Shown here one piece after another: positions 1-8,573 of a stretch of DNA of 64,000 nt. Origin of the DNA: Lentisphaeria bacterium (lineage in GTDB: Bacteria > Verrucomicrobiota > Lentisphaeria > Victivallales > Victivallaceae). Numbering within the stretch: the first letter of the stretch is position 1; each line of letters opens with the position of its first letter. Where the stretch lies: positions 1 through 64,000 of the forward strand of contig JABLYX010000005.1 of the NCBI GenBank assembly GCA_018265615.1, given 5' to 3'. The notes under the pieces were generated by a model that saw only the letters and a list, made by a program, of their open reading frames with translations, was not told the DNA's origin and searched no databases. A program made the translations under genes and the position numbers.

Positions 1-2
1 CG

Positions 3-608
3 CGGCTGTTCTCGGACAACCGTCTGCTCGGGACGCTCGGATGCAGCTTCGTCCTGTTTCTGCTGACCTCCCAGCTCTATTCGATCATGTCGCTCTACGC
101 GACCGGCGTGGTCGGGATCAGTACGCAGACGCTCGGCCGGCTCTATGCGCTGAACGGCGCGACAATCATCATTCTGCAGATGCCGGTCACCTGGCTCCTG
201 GAGCGCTACCGGCTCACGCTGCCGGTGCGGCTCATCATCGGCGCTTTGATCTACACGGCCGGATATCTCTCGCTCGGGATTGCGCAGAACGGCGCGATGA
301 TGGCGGCGTCGGTCGTCGTCATCACGGTCGGGGAGGCGGCAGTTATGCCCTCCCTCTACTCGCGGGTGAGCCGCCTCGCTCCGGCCGGCGGCGCCGGCCG
401 GTATATGGCGTCGCTCGAGCTCGTGCGTGGAGTCGGCTATTCGGTGGGGCCGTTCTTCGGTTCGGTCCTGCTGGCGAAATTCGAGGCGTCGCCCCTGCTG
501 TTGTGGGGCACCCTTTCGCTGTTCGGCTTCTTCGCCGCCGCCGGATACGCGCTTCTCTCAGGGCGGCTGCCGCGCCGTCGCCGGCGGACCCGGGTTTACA
601 GACTCTAA
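3..608 (+). CDS. MFS transporter, C-terminal half (partial at window start)
   Basis: The reading frame is open from the first bases of the window, so the N-terminal half lies outside. About 200 residues are visible, with roughly six hydrophobic segments that match TM7-TM12 of a 12-helix major facilitator transporter. A GxxxGP-like turn (SVGPFFGSVLL) follows the stretch with SLYSRVSRLAP and ELVRGVGY, typical of the second MFS half. The C-terminus is a short Arg-rich cytoplasmic tail. The next gene, a hydrolase, follows after 22 bp on the same strand and is probably co-transcribed, so the substrate may be the hydrolase's substrate or product. The exact substrate cannot be read from this fragment. 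Confidence 0.85.
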   Translation, partial: RLFSDNRLLGTLGCSFVLFLLTSQLYSIMSLYATGVVGISTQTLGRLYALNGATIIILQMPVTWLLERYRLTLPVRLIIGALIYTAGYLSLGIAQNGAMMAASVVVITVGEAAVMPSLYSRVSRLAPAGGAGRYMASLELVRGVGYSVGPFFGSVLLAKFEASPLLLWGTLSLFGFFAAAGYALLSGRLPRRRRRTRVYRL

Positions 609-630
609 CTGATTCGGAGGTTATAATATC

Positions 631-1629
631 ATGCAGGAAAACAAGTTCAAAGCCGTCCCGGAGGAAATCGGGAAATTCGCGTTCGGCAATTACGATAATT
701 TCGCTCAGTGGCGGGCTGCCGCGCTGCCGGAGCTGAAGCGGCTGCTCGGCTACGACCGGCTCGAGAAGCTCGACCGTCGCCCGGTTGTCCCGGAATCGCT
801 CTGGAAGCGCGAAACATCGCTCGGAACCATCGAGAAGATCCGCTTTTCACCGGAGGAGGGGGAGTTCGCCTGCGTCTACGTCTGTCTGCCGTCAAACGTG
901 AAGCCGCCTTACAGAAGCTTCATCTGCCTGCAGGGGCACTCGACCGGAATGCACAACTCCATCGCGGTCCGCTGGCAGGACGAGACGCAGGAACTCGAGG
1001 TCGCGGGCGACCGTGATTTCGCGATCGGCTGCATGCGGCGCGGGATCGCGGCCTTCTGCCTTGAGCAGCGCTATATGGGCGAACGCAGCTCCGACCCGGA
1101 TCATAAGACCTCATGCCTGCTGCCGACGCTGCAGAACCTGATGATCGGCCGCACCGCGATCGGCGACCGCATCTACGACGTCGACCGGCTGATCGATTGG
1201 CTGTACACGCGGAACGACCTCGATTTCAGCCGCATCGGCGTGATGGGGAACTCCGGCGGCGGTACGACATCGATGTTCGCGGGGCCGCTGCTCGGCCGGA
1301 TCACGCACATCATCGCATCGTGCAGCTTTTCGTCGTTCCGGGGCAGCATCGGCTCGATGTTCCACTGCGCCTGCAACTATGTTCCGCATTTGCTCGAATT
1401 CGGCGAGAGCGCGGATGTCGCGGGGCTCGCCGCTCCGAAGCCGCTTGTGATCGTGAACGGCAATGCAGACGACATCTTCCCGGTCGGCGAGGCGAACCGG
1501 CAGTTTGCGCGGCTCAAGGCGATCTATCGTGCCGCCGGAGCGGAAGAGCTTTGCCTCCACGCCGTCGGTGAGGGCGGCCATCGCTTCTATGCCCGCGAAG
1601 CGTGGGATGCGATGCTGAAGATGTTCTGA
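631..1629 (+). CDS. Alpha/beta hydrolase (dienelactone hydrolase / acetyl xylan esterase-like), cytoplasmic
   Basis: This is a 332-residue serine hydrolase with no signal peptide. The nucleophile elbow is GNSGGG with Ser208; Asp280 (in NGNADDIF) and His317 (in GEGGHRF) are good candidates for the rest of the triad. RSFICLQGHSTGMH near residue 90 looks like the oxyanion-hole region, and EQRYMGERS is a feature of the acetyl xylan esterase/AB-hydrolase subgroup. A GGAGG ribosome site lies 11 bp before the ATG. It follows an MFS transporter gene by 22 bp, suggesting that it deacylates or hydrolyses an imported sugar ester; that role is inference. Its stop lies 11 bp from the stop of the convergent gene on the other strand. 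Confidence 0.8.
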   Translation: MQENKFKAVPEEIGKFAFGNYDNFAQWRAAALPELKRLLGYDRLEKLDRRPVVPESLWKRETSLGTIEKIRFSPEEGEFACVYVCLPSNVKPPYRSFICLQGHSTGMHNSIAVRWQDETQELEVAGDRDFAIGCMRRGIAAFCLEQRYMGERSSDPDHKTSCLLPTLQNLMIGRTAIGDRIYDVDRLIDWLYTRNDLDFSRIGVMGNSGGGTTSMFAGPLLGRITHIIASCSFSSFRGSIGSMFHCACNYVPHLLEFGESADVAGLAAPKPLVIVNGNADDIFPVGEANRQFARLKAIYRAAGAEELCLHAVGEGGHRFYAREAWDAMLKMF

Positions 1630-1640
1630 CGGTCCGCCCA

Positions 1641-3530
1641 TCACTCGGTCAGGAAAACCGCCTCCGACTCGCGGCCGTACCAGTCTGCCGCCGTGGCCGC
1701 GAGCCGGGTTCCGGCGGGGGGCCGCAGCGTCAGGGAGCCCTCTTTCACCGCGTGCGGCAGCTCCGGCTTCAGCTCCGTGACGACTTTCCGGTTCAGGTAG
1801 TGCAGATAGGGGCTGAAGGCGTTCTTCCCCCAGTTCCGTAGCGCGGCCCCGCGGCAGCGGCGGACCGCGATGAGCGGATCCATTTCGATCATGTGGCTTT
1901 CCCCGCGGCTGATGACTCCGATGAGCTGCGGGGACGAGAGTTTTGCGGGGTCAAACCCCTCGGGGACCGCGTAGATGCGGATCGAATTCTGGCGTTCCGG
2001 CCACTCCCGGCAGGAGACTTCGTCACCGGCGACGGTGAGGCACGGCTTCGGCATGGTGTTGTCCGTCCGCTTCTCCAGATAGTGCGAGACCTCCATGATC
2101 CTCTGGAAATAGGCGGGGCGTGTCGGCGCGGGATAATCGTCACCCATCGTCCACAGGCACTCCGGCGTGGTCGCGTGTTCGAGCATATAGCGGAGCGCGG
2201 CCTCGACCGAACGATCGATCTGCTTCTGGAGCTCCGGGTTCACGAACTGCTGACAGATCCGCATGAGCCATATGGCGTTCATCGTGGTTCCCATGGTGCC
2301 GCGCGACTCCCCGGAGTCCGGATTCTCCGTGAAATCGTAGGCGGCGGGCGACCAGGCGGCGAGCCTGGTTTCGCCGTTTTTCCGATAGGTCGACTGCAGT
2401 TTCAGCGTGGTTTTCACCATCGCTTCGGGATTCGGGAGGTACGGGGCGATGCAGCGGTTTCCGCCCGCGGCTTTTTCTGCTTTCTCATCGGTGCGCTCGA
2501 TACCGAAGTTGAACAGTTCCGCCACGAGATGGAAGGTACAGCTCATGCTGCGCGGATGGGACTGCGTCCCCCAGTAGCCGGTCTCGGGGTCCTGGTCCTC
2601 GATGATGATCCGGATCATCCGGTCGAGGTAATCCTCCGGCATTCCTTCCGGCAGTACGCCGTGTTTGCGGGCGGTGTTGATCCGGTTGCCGAAATACATG
2701 ATGCCGTGGTTCATCTGGTCGTGATCGACCTTCACGCTCCCGTGGTAGTATTTCCGCAGCCCCTCGACGGTCGTGAGATCGTAGGGCTGGCCGATCATTC
2801 CGGCGGCGGGGCCGCGCAGAAAATTCCAGGTGTGTCTTTTGCCGGGCCCGAGGCGGTTGAAGTGGAAGCTCATCGGTTCATACCACGGAAAGTTCGCATT
2901 GCTGCCGGTGTCGGGATCCTGCTTCTCGTCCTGCGTGTACGTGTTTTCGGCGGTCACGGGCTCGAAGGAGAAGTTGCCGAATTCGGCGCGGCCGTTGCAG
3001 ATGTTCCGGATCAGGAATTCGACCGTCTCGGCCCGGGGCGGAATCGTCACGTCAGTGTAGTAGCAATGCCACGGAAACGTCCCGACCGCGCCGTTGCGTG
3101 AATCGGCCCGGGAGAGCTGTTTTTTGCGGCCGTCGCGCAGGATCACGGCGAGTTGCGGACAGTCGTTGTAGCTCTGCGGCGTCGGCTGCCTGCCCGTGTT
3201 GTCGCCCTTCATCCAGTAGAAGAAGCGCAGCGTCTTGCCGCGGTATGGGGTAAGGTTGACCGGGAGAGGCCGCGAGGTCCGCCCCTGCTTTCCGAGCTTG
3301 ACGGTCCGGAACTTCCTGTTCAGAATGCGGTTGGATATTTCTGCCTCACCCCGTTCCAGTGTCGGGAACTCCACTTCGACGGGCGCTGCAAAGAAATCGA
3401 CGACACCGTGCATGTAGGTGCGCCACAGCTCCGCGGGCCTGTCCGTCTTGCGGTCGGCGGCGGACGGATTGTATTCGGCGGCGGCGAGGGCGGCGGCCAG
3501 CAGAAGCGGCAGCAGGGAAAATTTCTTCAT
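1641..3530 (-). CDS. Secreted protein of unknown family, probable alpha/alpha-toroid enzyme
   Basis: The 629-residue product begins with a clear signal peptide (MKKFSLLPLLLAAALAAA). The first ~220 residues look like a beta-rich carbohydrate-binding region. The middle (~230-480) carries helical repeats with DQDPETGYWG, TMGTTMNAIWL and ECLWTMGDD, which resemble the helical-barrel folds of polysaccharide lyases and unsaturated glucuronyl hydrolases. The C-terminus is beta-rich. I cannot assign a CAZy family. It follows a pilin-type gene by 10 bp and is in one operon with it and the upstream regulator, so it is probably an exported glycan-degrading enzyme of cassette A. Confidence 0.6.
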   Translation of the reverse strand: MKKFSLLPLLLAAALAAAEYNPSAADRKTDRPAELWRTYMHGVVDFFAAPVEVEFPTLERGEAEISNRILNRKFRTVKLGKQGRTSRPLPVNLTPYRGKTLRFFYWMKGDNTGRQPTPQSYNDCPQLAVILRDGRKKQLSRADSRNGAVGTFPWHCYYTDVTIPPRAETVEFLIRNICNGRAEFGNFSFEPVTAENTYTQDEKQDPDTGSNANFPWYEPMSFHFNRLGPGKRHTWNFLRGPAAGMIGQPYDLTTVEGLRKYYHGSVKVDHDQMNHGIMYFGNRINTARKHGVLPEGMPEDYLDRMIRIIIEDQDPETGYWGTQSHPRSMSCTFHLVAELFNFGIERTDEKAEKAAGGNRCIAPYLPNPEAMVKTTLKLQSTYRKNGETRLAAWSPAAYDFTENPDSGESRGTMGTTMNAIWLMRICQQFVNPELQKQIDRSVEAALRYMLEHATTPECLWTMGDDYPAPTRPAYFQRIMEVSHYLEKRTDNTMPKPCLTVAGDEVSCREWPERQNSIRIYAVPEGFDPAKLSSPQLIGVISRGESHMIEMDPLIAVRRCRGAALRNWGKNAFSPYLHYLNRKVVTELKPELPHAVKEGSLTLRPPAGTRLAATAADWYGRESEAVFLTE

Positions 3531-3540
3531 GATTGTTGCC

Positions 3541-4209
3541 TCAGTTGTAGTTCTGTTCGACCCGCTGCATCCGCTTCAGGGTCGGGGTGTCCAGCGGGGA
3601 GGGGGAGACGCCGGCGTTCCCGGCGTAACAGAGGAAGTTGAACCGGTTCATATGACGCATGTCCTTGTTGCCTGAGAGGTTCGCGATGTTGTTGGCGACA
3701 GGCGGCTTGTCGGTGAGGTTCTTGCAGCGGCCGTCGAAGAACATGACCAACCGCGTCGGATAGCGCAGATACGGGCTGCCCTGGCGCAGGTGGCGCCTGT
3801 CCCCGGCGTTGCTCAGCACTTCATTGTCTGTGCTTTCGCCGCCCTTGTAGAGGTTGGCGATGGAGTAACAGACGAAAGGCGTTCCCCACTGCCAGCCCGG
3901 ACATTGGAAGCTCGGCGGGGCGGTCCGGTCGTACCCGGATTCATTCTGGAACGTGCGGCTCCCGAGATAGGGGATCAGTCGCTGGTAGGCCGCCTTCCCG
4001 TCACTGGTGTAGGCGGCCGGATACCAGCCGGCGTAATCGCCGTTGTACTGTGTGACTGCAAGCCCGATCTGTTTGAGGTTGTTCAGGCATGTGCTGCGCT
4101 TGGCCGTCTCGCGCGCCCGGGTCAGGGCGGGCAGGAGGATGGAGGCGAGAATGGCGATGATGGCTATCACTGCTAAAAGTTCGATCAGAGTGAATGGGGA
4201 TCTTTTCAT
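3541..4209 (-). CDS. Prepilin-like protein, cassette A
   Basis: This is a 222-residue protein with an N-terminal type III (prepilin peptidase) signal: MKRSPFTLIELL followed by AVIAIIAILASILLPAL. The Glu five residues after the cleavage site is present. I place the start at the ATG at 4209 because it has an AGAGGAG ribosome site and because the longer frame would overlap the upstream regulator gene. The family's C-terminal H...N..F.DGH motif is degenerate here (RHMNRFNFLCYAGNAG), unlike the six other pilins in the window. It sits between a regulator (22 bp upstream) and a secreted protein (10 bp downstream). It is likely a type II secretion-like or DUF1559-like pseudopilin; its partner is not known. 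Confidence 0.85.
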   Translation of the reverse strand: MKRSPFTLIELLAVIAIIAILASILLPALTRARETAKRSTCLNNLKQIGLAVTQYNGDYAGWYPAAYTSDGKAAYQRLIPYLGSRTFQNESGYDRTAPPSFQCPGWQWGTPFVCYSIANLYKGGESTDNEVLSNAGDRRHLRQGSPYLRYPTRLVMFFDGRCKNLTDKPPVANNIANLSGNKDMRHMNRFNFLCYAGNAGVSPSPLDTPTLKRMQRVEQNYN

Positions 4210-4231
4210 CTCAGGCTCCTCTTTCAGATTT

Positions 4232-5272
4232 TCAGGTTGTTTCCCGGAAGACCGTTTGAATTTCAAGAAATGAATTTTCAACCTGCCGTCCCGCCTCCAG
4301 CTCGATGATGGCCCGGTGCAGCAGTTCGGTGCAGCTGTCGACGGAGACGCGAGTGGTGCTCAGCGCCGGAGTCATCATCCTGCTCCACGGCATATCGTCG
4401 GTGCCGAAGACGGCGATGCCGCGGCCAGGTTCCAGGCCGTTGCTTCGCAGCGTGTTGTAGAGATCGCGGATGTGTTGGTCGTAGGAGATCACGGCCGTCG
4501 GCATGGTCCGGGCGCGCCGGAAGCCGGCGACCGCTTCCGGGATCCGTTCTCCTTTTGACCCGACGTCGAAGAGGTATTCGGGACACAGCTCAAGGCCGTA
4601 TTCGATCGCGAGGCGGCAGAATGCGTCGAACCGCTGCGTCCAGGCGCGGCTGTAACGGCCGTTGCCGGCGGCATGGAGATAGGCGATGCGGGTGTGGCCG
4701 CGCTTCATCAGCGCCGTGATCTGGGCGCGGACCACCTCCGTGTCGTCGATCCGGATCGACGGGGAGATTTCGGTGGTGAAGTTCGGAATCACATGGATCA
4801 TCGGTACGCCGGATTCCCGCATCGTTTCAATGACGGGCAGTTGGCCGGCCTTGAGGCTGAATGTGACGATCAGCGAATTCTGCGGATTCGCAAGCCCCGC
4901 CAGGCGGGTCGGGCTGCAGTCGTCCGAAAGGTCGTGGACGCGCACCTGCCACTGGTTGCATACCAGCCGGTTCACGAGTTTGCTGAAGAGGAAGTACTGA
5001 TAGTGGAAGTCGCCGTTGACGGAGTCCTGATTCATGATGAGGAACTCGATCCGACGGCGCACCGGCATCGCCTTATAGGCTCCGGAGCGGGGTTTGATGA
5101 GAATCTGCCCTGACGCGGCGAACTTGGAGAGATACCGGTTGACGACCGGTACGCTGACCCCGATCGTTTCCGACATGCGGCGCAGCGAGGGCAGCCTGCT
5201 GCCGTAGTCGAGGTCGTCGACGATCAGCTGCAGCCGTTTCTCCACATTGAAATCCGGGGAGGCGGTTTCCAT
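4232..5272 (-). CDS. GntR-type HTH / LacI-type sensor transcriptional regulator
   Basis: The 346-residue protein has a winged helix at ~1-75 (GSRLPSLRRMSETIGVSV then VVNRYLSKFAASGQI, the GntR pattern) and a periplasmic-binding-protein-like sensor domain at ~80-346 (motifs RGHTRIAYLHA, FGTDDMPWSRMM and STTRVSVD, as in LacI/GalR). This GntR-LacI fusion architecture is typical of sugar-sensing repressors such as AraR. It heads an operon with a pilin and a secreted protein. Its own promoter overlaps a 13-bp palindrome, suggesting autoregulation. The inducing sugar cannot be deduced. Confidence 0.85.
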   Translation of the reverse strand: METASPDFNVEKRLQLIVDDLDYGSRLPSLRRMSETIGVSVPVVNRYLSKFAASGQILIKPRSGAYKAMPVRRRIEFLIMNQDSVNGDFHYQYFLFSKLVNRLVCNQWQVRVHDLSDDCSPTRLAGLANPQNSLIVTFSLKAGQLPVIETMRESGVPMIHVIPNFTTEISPSIRIDDTEVVRAQITALMKRGHTRIAYLHAAGNGRYSRAWTQRFDAFCRLAIEYGLELCPEYLFDVGSKGERIPEAVAGFRRARTMPTAVISYDQHIRDLYNTLRSNGLEPGRGIAVFGTDDMPWSRMMTPALSTTRVSVDSCTELLHRAIIELEAGRQVENSFLEIQTVFRETT

Positions 5273-5302
5273 GGCTCGATTCCTGTTTTTAACAAATCAT
5301 AA

Positions 5303-5348
5303 CTGTGTTACACAGATTAATTATACCGGAAAAGGGCGCCTTTGTCAA
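5303..5348 (-). promoter_or_regulatory. Consensus sigma-70 promoter with operator for cassette A
   Basis: Read on the minus strand, TTGACA (5348-5343) and TATAAT (5325-5320) are both exact consensus and are 17 bp apart. Just downstream, CTGTGTTACACAG (5303-5315) is a perfect palindrome with a one-base centre, sitting where transcription would start. It lies 31-43 bp before the GntR/LacI-type gene and is a natural autorepression operator. That the protein binds here is inference. Confidence 0.75.
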
Positions 5349-5356
5349 GAGGCGCC
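5335..5356 (-). terminator. Hairpin between ABC-F gene and cassette A promoter
   Basis: GGCGCC occurs twice, ten bases apart, and can form a stem. In the minus direction it is followed by CTTTTCC, so it could terminate the ABC-F transcript that ends at 5373. The loop contains the TTGACA -35 box of the next operon, so terminator and promoter share sequence. The stem is only 6 bp, so termination is uncertain. Confidence 0.4.
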
Positions 5357-5372
5357 AGGAGAAAAAGCGGAT

Positions 5373-6872
5373 TTATTTCCGGATCACCGCCAATTCGCCG
5401 TTTTCGAGCATCCAGCGGACCGGGCAGAGCCGGTCGAGGAACCGCCGGTCATGGCTCACCAGCAGCAGCGCGCACTCGGCGCCGGCGAGCGCCGATTCGA
5501 GGCATTCGACCGACGGGAGGTCGAGGTGGTTCGTCGGCTCGTCCATGACCAGAAGCTCGATGCCGTCGTTTATGCCGAGCGCGAGGCGGAGCTTCCGCAG
5601 TTCGCCGGGACTCAGCCGGGCGGAGGCCAGGACCCGTTCCGGCGACGAGCCGAGGTTGTGGATCACACGCATGACCCGGCCGAGCTGTTGTGCGGAGAGT
5701 TCGTCGATCCGGGCGGCGAGCCGCTCATGTTCTCCGGTCTCCGGCTCCTGCGGCAGATAGAGCAGCCGCTCGCGGTCGATGCGCAGCTCCGGCAGGAGCT
5801 TCCGGATCAGCGTCGATTTGCCGAGCCCGTTGCCGCCCGCGATGCCGATCCGGCAGGACGGGGTCATCTCGAGCTCCGGATGTTCGAGGCCGCGGCCGTT
5901 CCCGAAATCGATGCGCCCGGCGGGGAGGCTGAACAGCAGATTCCGCTTCGAACGGATCCCGTAGGGAATTTCCAGCTTGTACGATTCGATGCCGGCTGTG
6001 CCGAGCGCCGAGAGTTTGCCGGACTGGCGTTCGAGCTTGGCGCGCTGCTGTTTCACGAGGTCGTTTGCGGCGGAGGCGCGGCCCGTGACCCGCGCCGCGT
6101 CGATCCTGTCCCTGCCGTCATGGTCGTGGCGCGCGAGTTTGCGCTTTGAATTCTTCGCCTGGGCGGCTTCGGCTTTCCGGCGGCGGCGCTGAAGCTCGCG
6201 CTTCATGCGGTCGAGTTCGGTCCGCTCCCCGGCGATGGCGTCGCGCAGTGTCGCGCGCTCGATCTCCCGCTGGCGTTTTCCGTCGGAATAACCGCCGGGA
6301 CGCATGACGGCGGAGCCGGGGTCGATGAAAAGGCACTGGCCGCAGAACTCGTCGAGCAGCATACGGTCGTGGCTGACGAGCAGGCCGATTCCGTAAAATC
6401 CGGCCAATGCGCCGCGGAGCTGTGCGGCGGACTCCGCATCGAGGTGATTGGTCGGCTCGTCGAGGCAGAGGATGTCGTAGTCGCCGAGCAGTGCGCAGCC
6501 GATCTGGGCGCGTTTGCGCTCTCCGAATGAAAGCGTGTCCCAGCGCCCGGACCAATCGGGGCGGATGCCGAGCATGGCGCGCAGGCCGGCAGCGGTGCGG
6601 CCCGGGGAGGCGATGAGTTCCGCGAGCTCCGGCGGCGCATCGTCACACTCCTGACGGCAGAGGAAGAGGCGGCCCTCGCGCCCGATCCGCCCGGTTTCGG
6701 GCGCGAGCTCGCCCGCCGCGAGCTTCAGCAGCGTGGTTTTCCCGCCGCCGTTGAAACCGACGACGCCGGTCCAGCCGGGCGGGAATGTACAGCAGAGATC
6801 CTCGAAAAGCAATCCGGCGGCGGACGGGTAGCCGAAGACGACATGGGAGAACGAAAGATGAATTTCAGGCAT
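5373..6872 (-). CDS. ABC-F family ATPase (ribosome-associated, possible antibiotic resistance type)
   Basis: This 499-residue soluble protein has two ATP-binding domains and no membrane segments. Domain 1 has Walker A GFNGGGKTT, signature LSFGERKR and Walker B LCLDEPTNHLD; domain 2 has GGNGLGKST, LSPGELRK and LLVMDEPTNHLD. Between them lies a charged, helical linker (KRELQRRRRKAEAAQAK then RDRIDAARVTGRA), the P-site tRNA interaction motif of ABC-F proteins. ABC-F members act on the ribosome either as translation factors or in antibiotic protection. I start at the ATG at 6872; a TTG five codons earlier is possible. A tiny ORF with a strong ribosome site precedes it (see 6924-6935), which fits inducible expression. 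Confidence 0.85.
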   Translation of the reverse strand: MPEIHLSFSHVVFGYPSAAGLLFEDLCCTFPPGWTGVVGFNGGGKTTLLKLAAGELAPETGRIGREGRLFLCRQECDDAPPELAELIASPGRTAAGLRAMLGIRPDWSGRWDTLSFGERKRAQIGCALLGDYDILCLDEPTNHLDAESAAQLRGALAGFYGIGLLVSHDRMLLDEFCGQCLFIDPGSAVMRPGGYSDGKRQREIERATLRDAIAGERTELDRMKRELQRRRRKAEAAQAKNSKRKLARHDHDGRDRIDAARVTGRASAANDLVKQQRAKLERQSGKLSALGTAGIESYKLEIPYGIRSKRNLLFSLPAGRIDFGNGRGLEHPELEMTPSCRIGIAGGNGLGKSTLIRKLLPELRIDRERLLYLPQEPETGEHERLAARIDELSAQQLGRVMRVIHNLGSSPERVLASARLSPGELRKLRLALGINDGIELLVMDEPTNHLDLPSVECLESALAGAECALLLVSHDRRFLDRLCPVRWMLENGELAVIRK

Positions 6873-6923
6873 GGCAATGGTTTCCAAAGTAAAAAATAAG
6901 TTCTGGCGAGAATATTTCTTAAC

Positions 6924-6935
6924 TTAGAAACGCAT
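6924..6935 (-). promoter_or_regulatory. Minimal upstream ORF (MRF-stop) in the ABC-F leader
   Basis: On the minus strand AGGAGGT is followed after five bases by ATG CGT TTC TAA. The stop lies 51 bp before the ABC-F start, whose own ribosome site is weak (GGAAACC). Short uORFs with strong ribosome sites are known to control ABC-F resistance genes by ribosome-mediated attenuation. Whether this one is translated is not shown by the sequence. Confidence 0.4.
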
Positions 6936-7012
6936 GCGCTACCTCCTGTGAATGCTTGATTGACAGTTATTAATATAATCCGTCCGGCGGAAAATTCAAG
7001 GTGCCGCGGCGG

Positions 7013-8566
7013 TTATTCCGGCGGCACGGGAGCCGGGCTGCACACCAGAAGCGTGACGCTGCGGGCGGGGATGCGGATGCGCTCCTTTTCCGTCCCTTTG
7101 CGATAGCGGATGGCGATCGGTTTGTCGACGGCGGTATTTACCTCGGAGACGGAGCCGGCGGTCAGCGTATAGACGTGCTCCACCGTTCCACCCGCGAGAT
7201 CGAGCGCAATTTCCCGGCCGGTCTCCGGCAGGCGGTTGGTCAGCAGAATATAACGTTTCCCGCCTTGCTCGACCGCTGTGGCGGAGAGGGTCAGCCTGTC
7301 GTCGAATGCGGTGCCTTCGCCCTGCAGCTCGTGGCCGATCACCTTGCCGCCGTACGGGATGAGCTTGTAGAACTTGAAGAGCTCGGCGAGCCCGGTCGCG
7401 TAGACCCTCCCGCTGTACGGATCCGGGTAGAACATCCCCCACGGGCCGCTCGAGCATGCGTGCATGGTCATGGCGGTCACTTCGGGACGGGCCAGCATGC
7501 GGTTGAACCATTCGCTGACGGCAAGACACCCCTGCAGCGCGTGGGTTTTGTACCACGAATTCTCCCAGCGGCCCGGTTCGCCGCCGGGCCAGAGGCCGTG
7601 CTCGGAAATGAAGATCCGGATTTGCGGATTGGAGCTCCGGGCAATATCGTCGCGGAGGACATCCAGATACTTTTCAAGGAATGCGACGGGATAGCCGTGG
7701 TAATAAGGATGGAATGCGAAATAATCGATCTCGCCCGCAAGCTCGGCAAGCACTGCACGGTGCCACTCCTTCCAGTGCTTCGACTGGGTTTCGTGCCACG
7801 GCGCGGTGGCGGCGTGCGGGGCGAATTTCGCATCGGGGTCCACGGAACGGATCGCGGCCATAACCTCCCGGCAGGAACGGACATAGGCCTCCGGCGTGAG
7901 CTTCTGCGCATTCCAGTCGGTCTCGTTGCCGAGTTCCCAGATTGCGACCCTGACGGGTTCGGGCAGGCCCCATTCGGCGCGCTTTTTTCCCCATTCGGTC
8001 GAAGCGTTCCCTGTGAAGAACTCCGCGATTTCGCGGGCCTGCTTCACGCATTCCGCATCGCCGACGCTGACCAGCATGTCGAACTGCGCCTGCGGATCCG
8101 CGGCGAGGATGGCGCGGACGGTTTCAAGCGGGCCCGTGATCTGGATCCGCGCGGGGGCCCATGCGGCCTGTTTGTGGCTGACCCGCGCCTCGACCGGTCC
8201 GGAAGCCTGCTTCCAGTTGTTTTTCAGGATCCAGAGGCGGTTCAGCGGCAGGGGAACGTCACGGGCCGCGGCGGTGAAATCCGGCAGAAGTTCCGGATAC
8301 GGTTTGCCGGGAACCGCGGCGGCCATACCGATTCCGTCCTGGTCGGCGAAGTCGTATGAAAGGCCGAACATGTTCCTGTCGTAGCTGCGGAGCTCCTTTC
8401 GGGGGAGCAGCCGGAAACTGGCGGGAAGCACCTTCTCCGAGCTTCGGGCGGCCTCTTCGAACCGGATGTTGTCGTATTCGTGCCCGGCCCCGATTTCGTC
8501 GCCGGAGAGGAGCGCCGGTGCAGACCCGAGCAGGGCCGCAAGCAGACAGACGGACATTTTCAGCAT
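7013..8566 (-). CDS. Secreted clan GH-A glycoside hydrolase (GH51/GH39-like), cassette B
   Basis: This is a 517-residue protein with a signal peptide (MLKMSVCLLAALLGSAPALL). The start at 8566 has a GAGG ribosome site, unlike the longer frame. The acid/base motif WELGNE gives Glu215 and the likely nucleophile is Glu322 in FISEHG, the pattern of GH-A retaining enzymes such as alpha-L-arabinofuranosidases and xylosidases. A small beta domain (~400-517) follows the barrel (RYILLTNRLP, IRIPARSVTLLV), as in GH51. It lies 7 bp after a pilin gene and is the last gene of the LacI operon. The family is solid at clan level; the exact substrate is inference. Confidence 0.75.
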   Translation of the reverse strand: MLKMSVCLLAALLGSAPALLSGDEIGAGHEYDNIRFEEAARSSEKVLPASFRLLPRKELRSYDRNMFGLSYDFADQDGIGMAAAVPGKPYPELLPDFTAAARDVPLPLNRLWILKNNWKQASGPVEARVSHKQAAWAPARIQITGPLETVRAILAADPQAQFDMLVSVGDAECVKQAREIAEFFTGNASTEWGKKRAEWGLPEPVRVAIWELGNETDWNAQKLTPEAYVRSCREVMAAIRSVDPDAKFAPHAATAPWHETQSKHWKEWHRAVLAELAGEIDYFAFHPYYHGYPVAFLEKYLDVLRDDIARSSNPQIRIFISEHGLWPGGEPGRWENSWYKTHALQGCLAVSEWFNRMLARPEVTAMTMHACSSGPWGMFYPDPYSGRVYATGLAELFKFYKLIPYGGKVIGHELQGEGTAFDDRLTLSATAVEQGGKRYILLTNRLPETGREIALDLAGGTVEHVYTLTAGSVSEVNTAVDKPIAIRYRKGTEKERIRIPARSVTLLVCSPAPVPPE

Positions 8567-8573
8567 GAGGACC

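Noticed and set aside
41..736. Overlapping 231-codon frame at the window start
   Set aside because: The MFS frame (from base 3) has transmembrane character and the next gene has a good ribosome site; this frame is Arg/Ala-rich noise.
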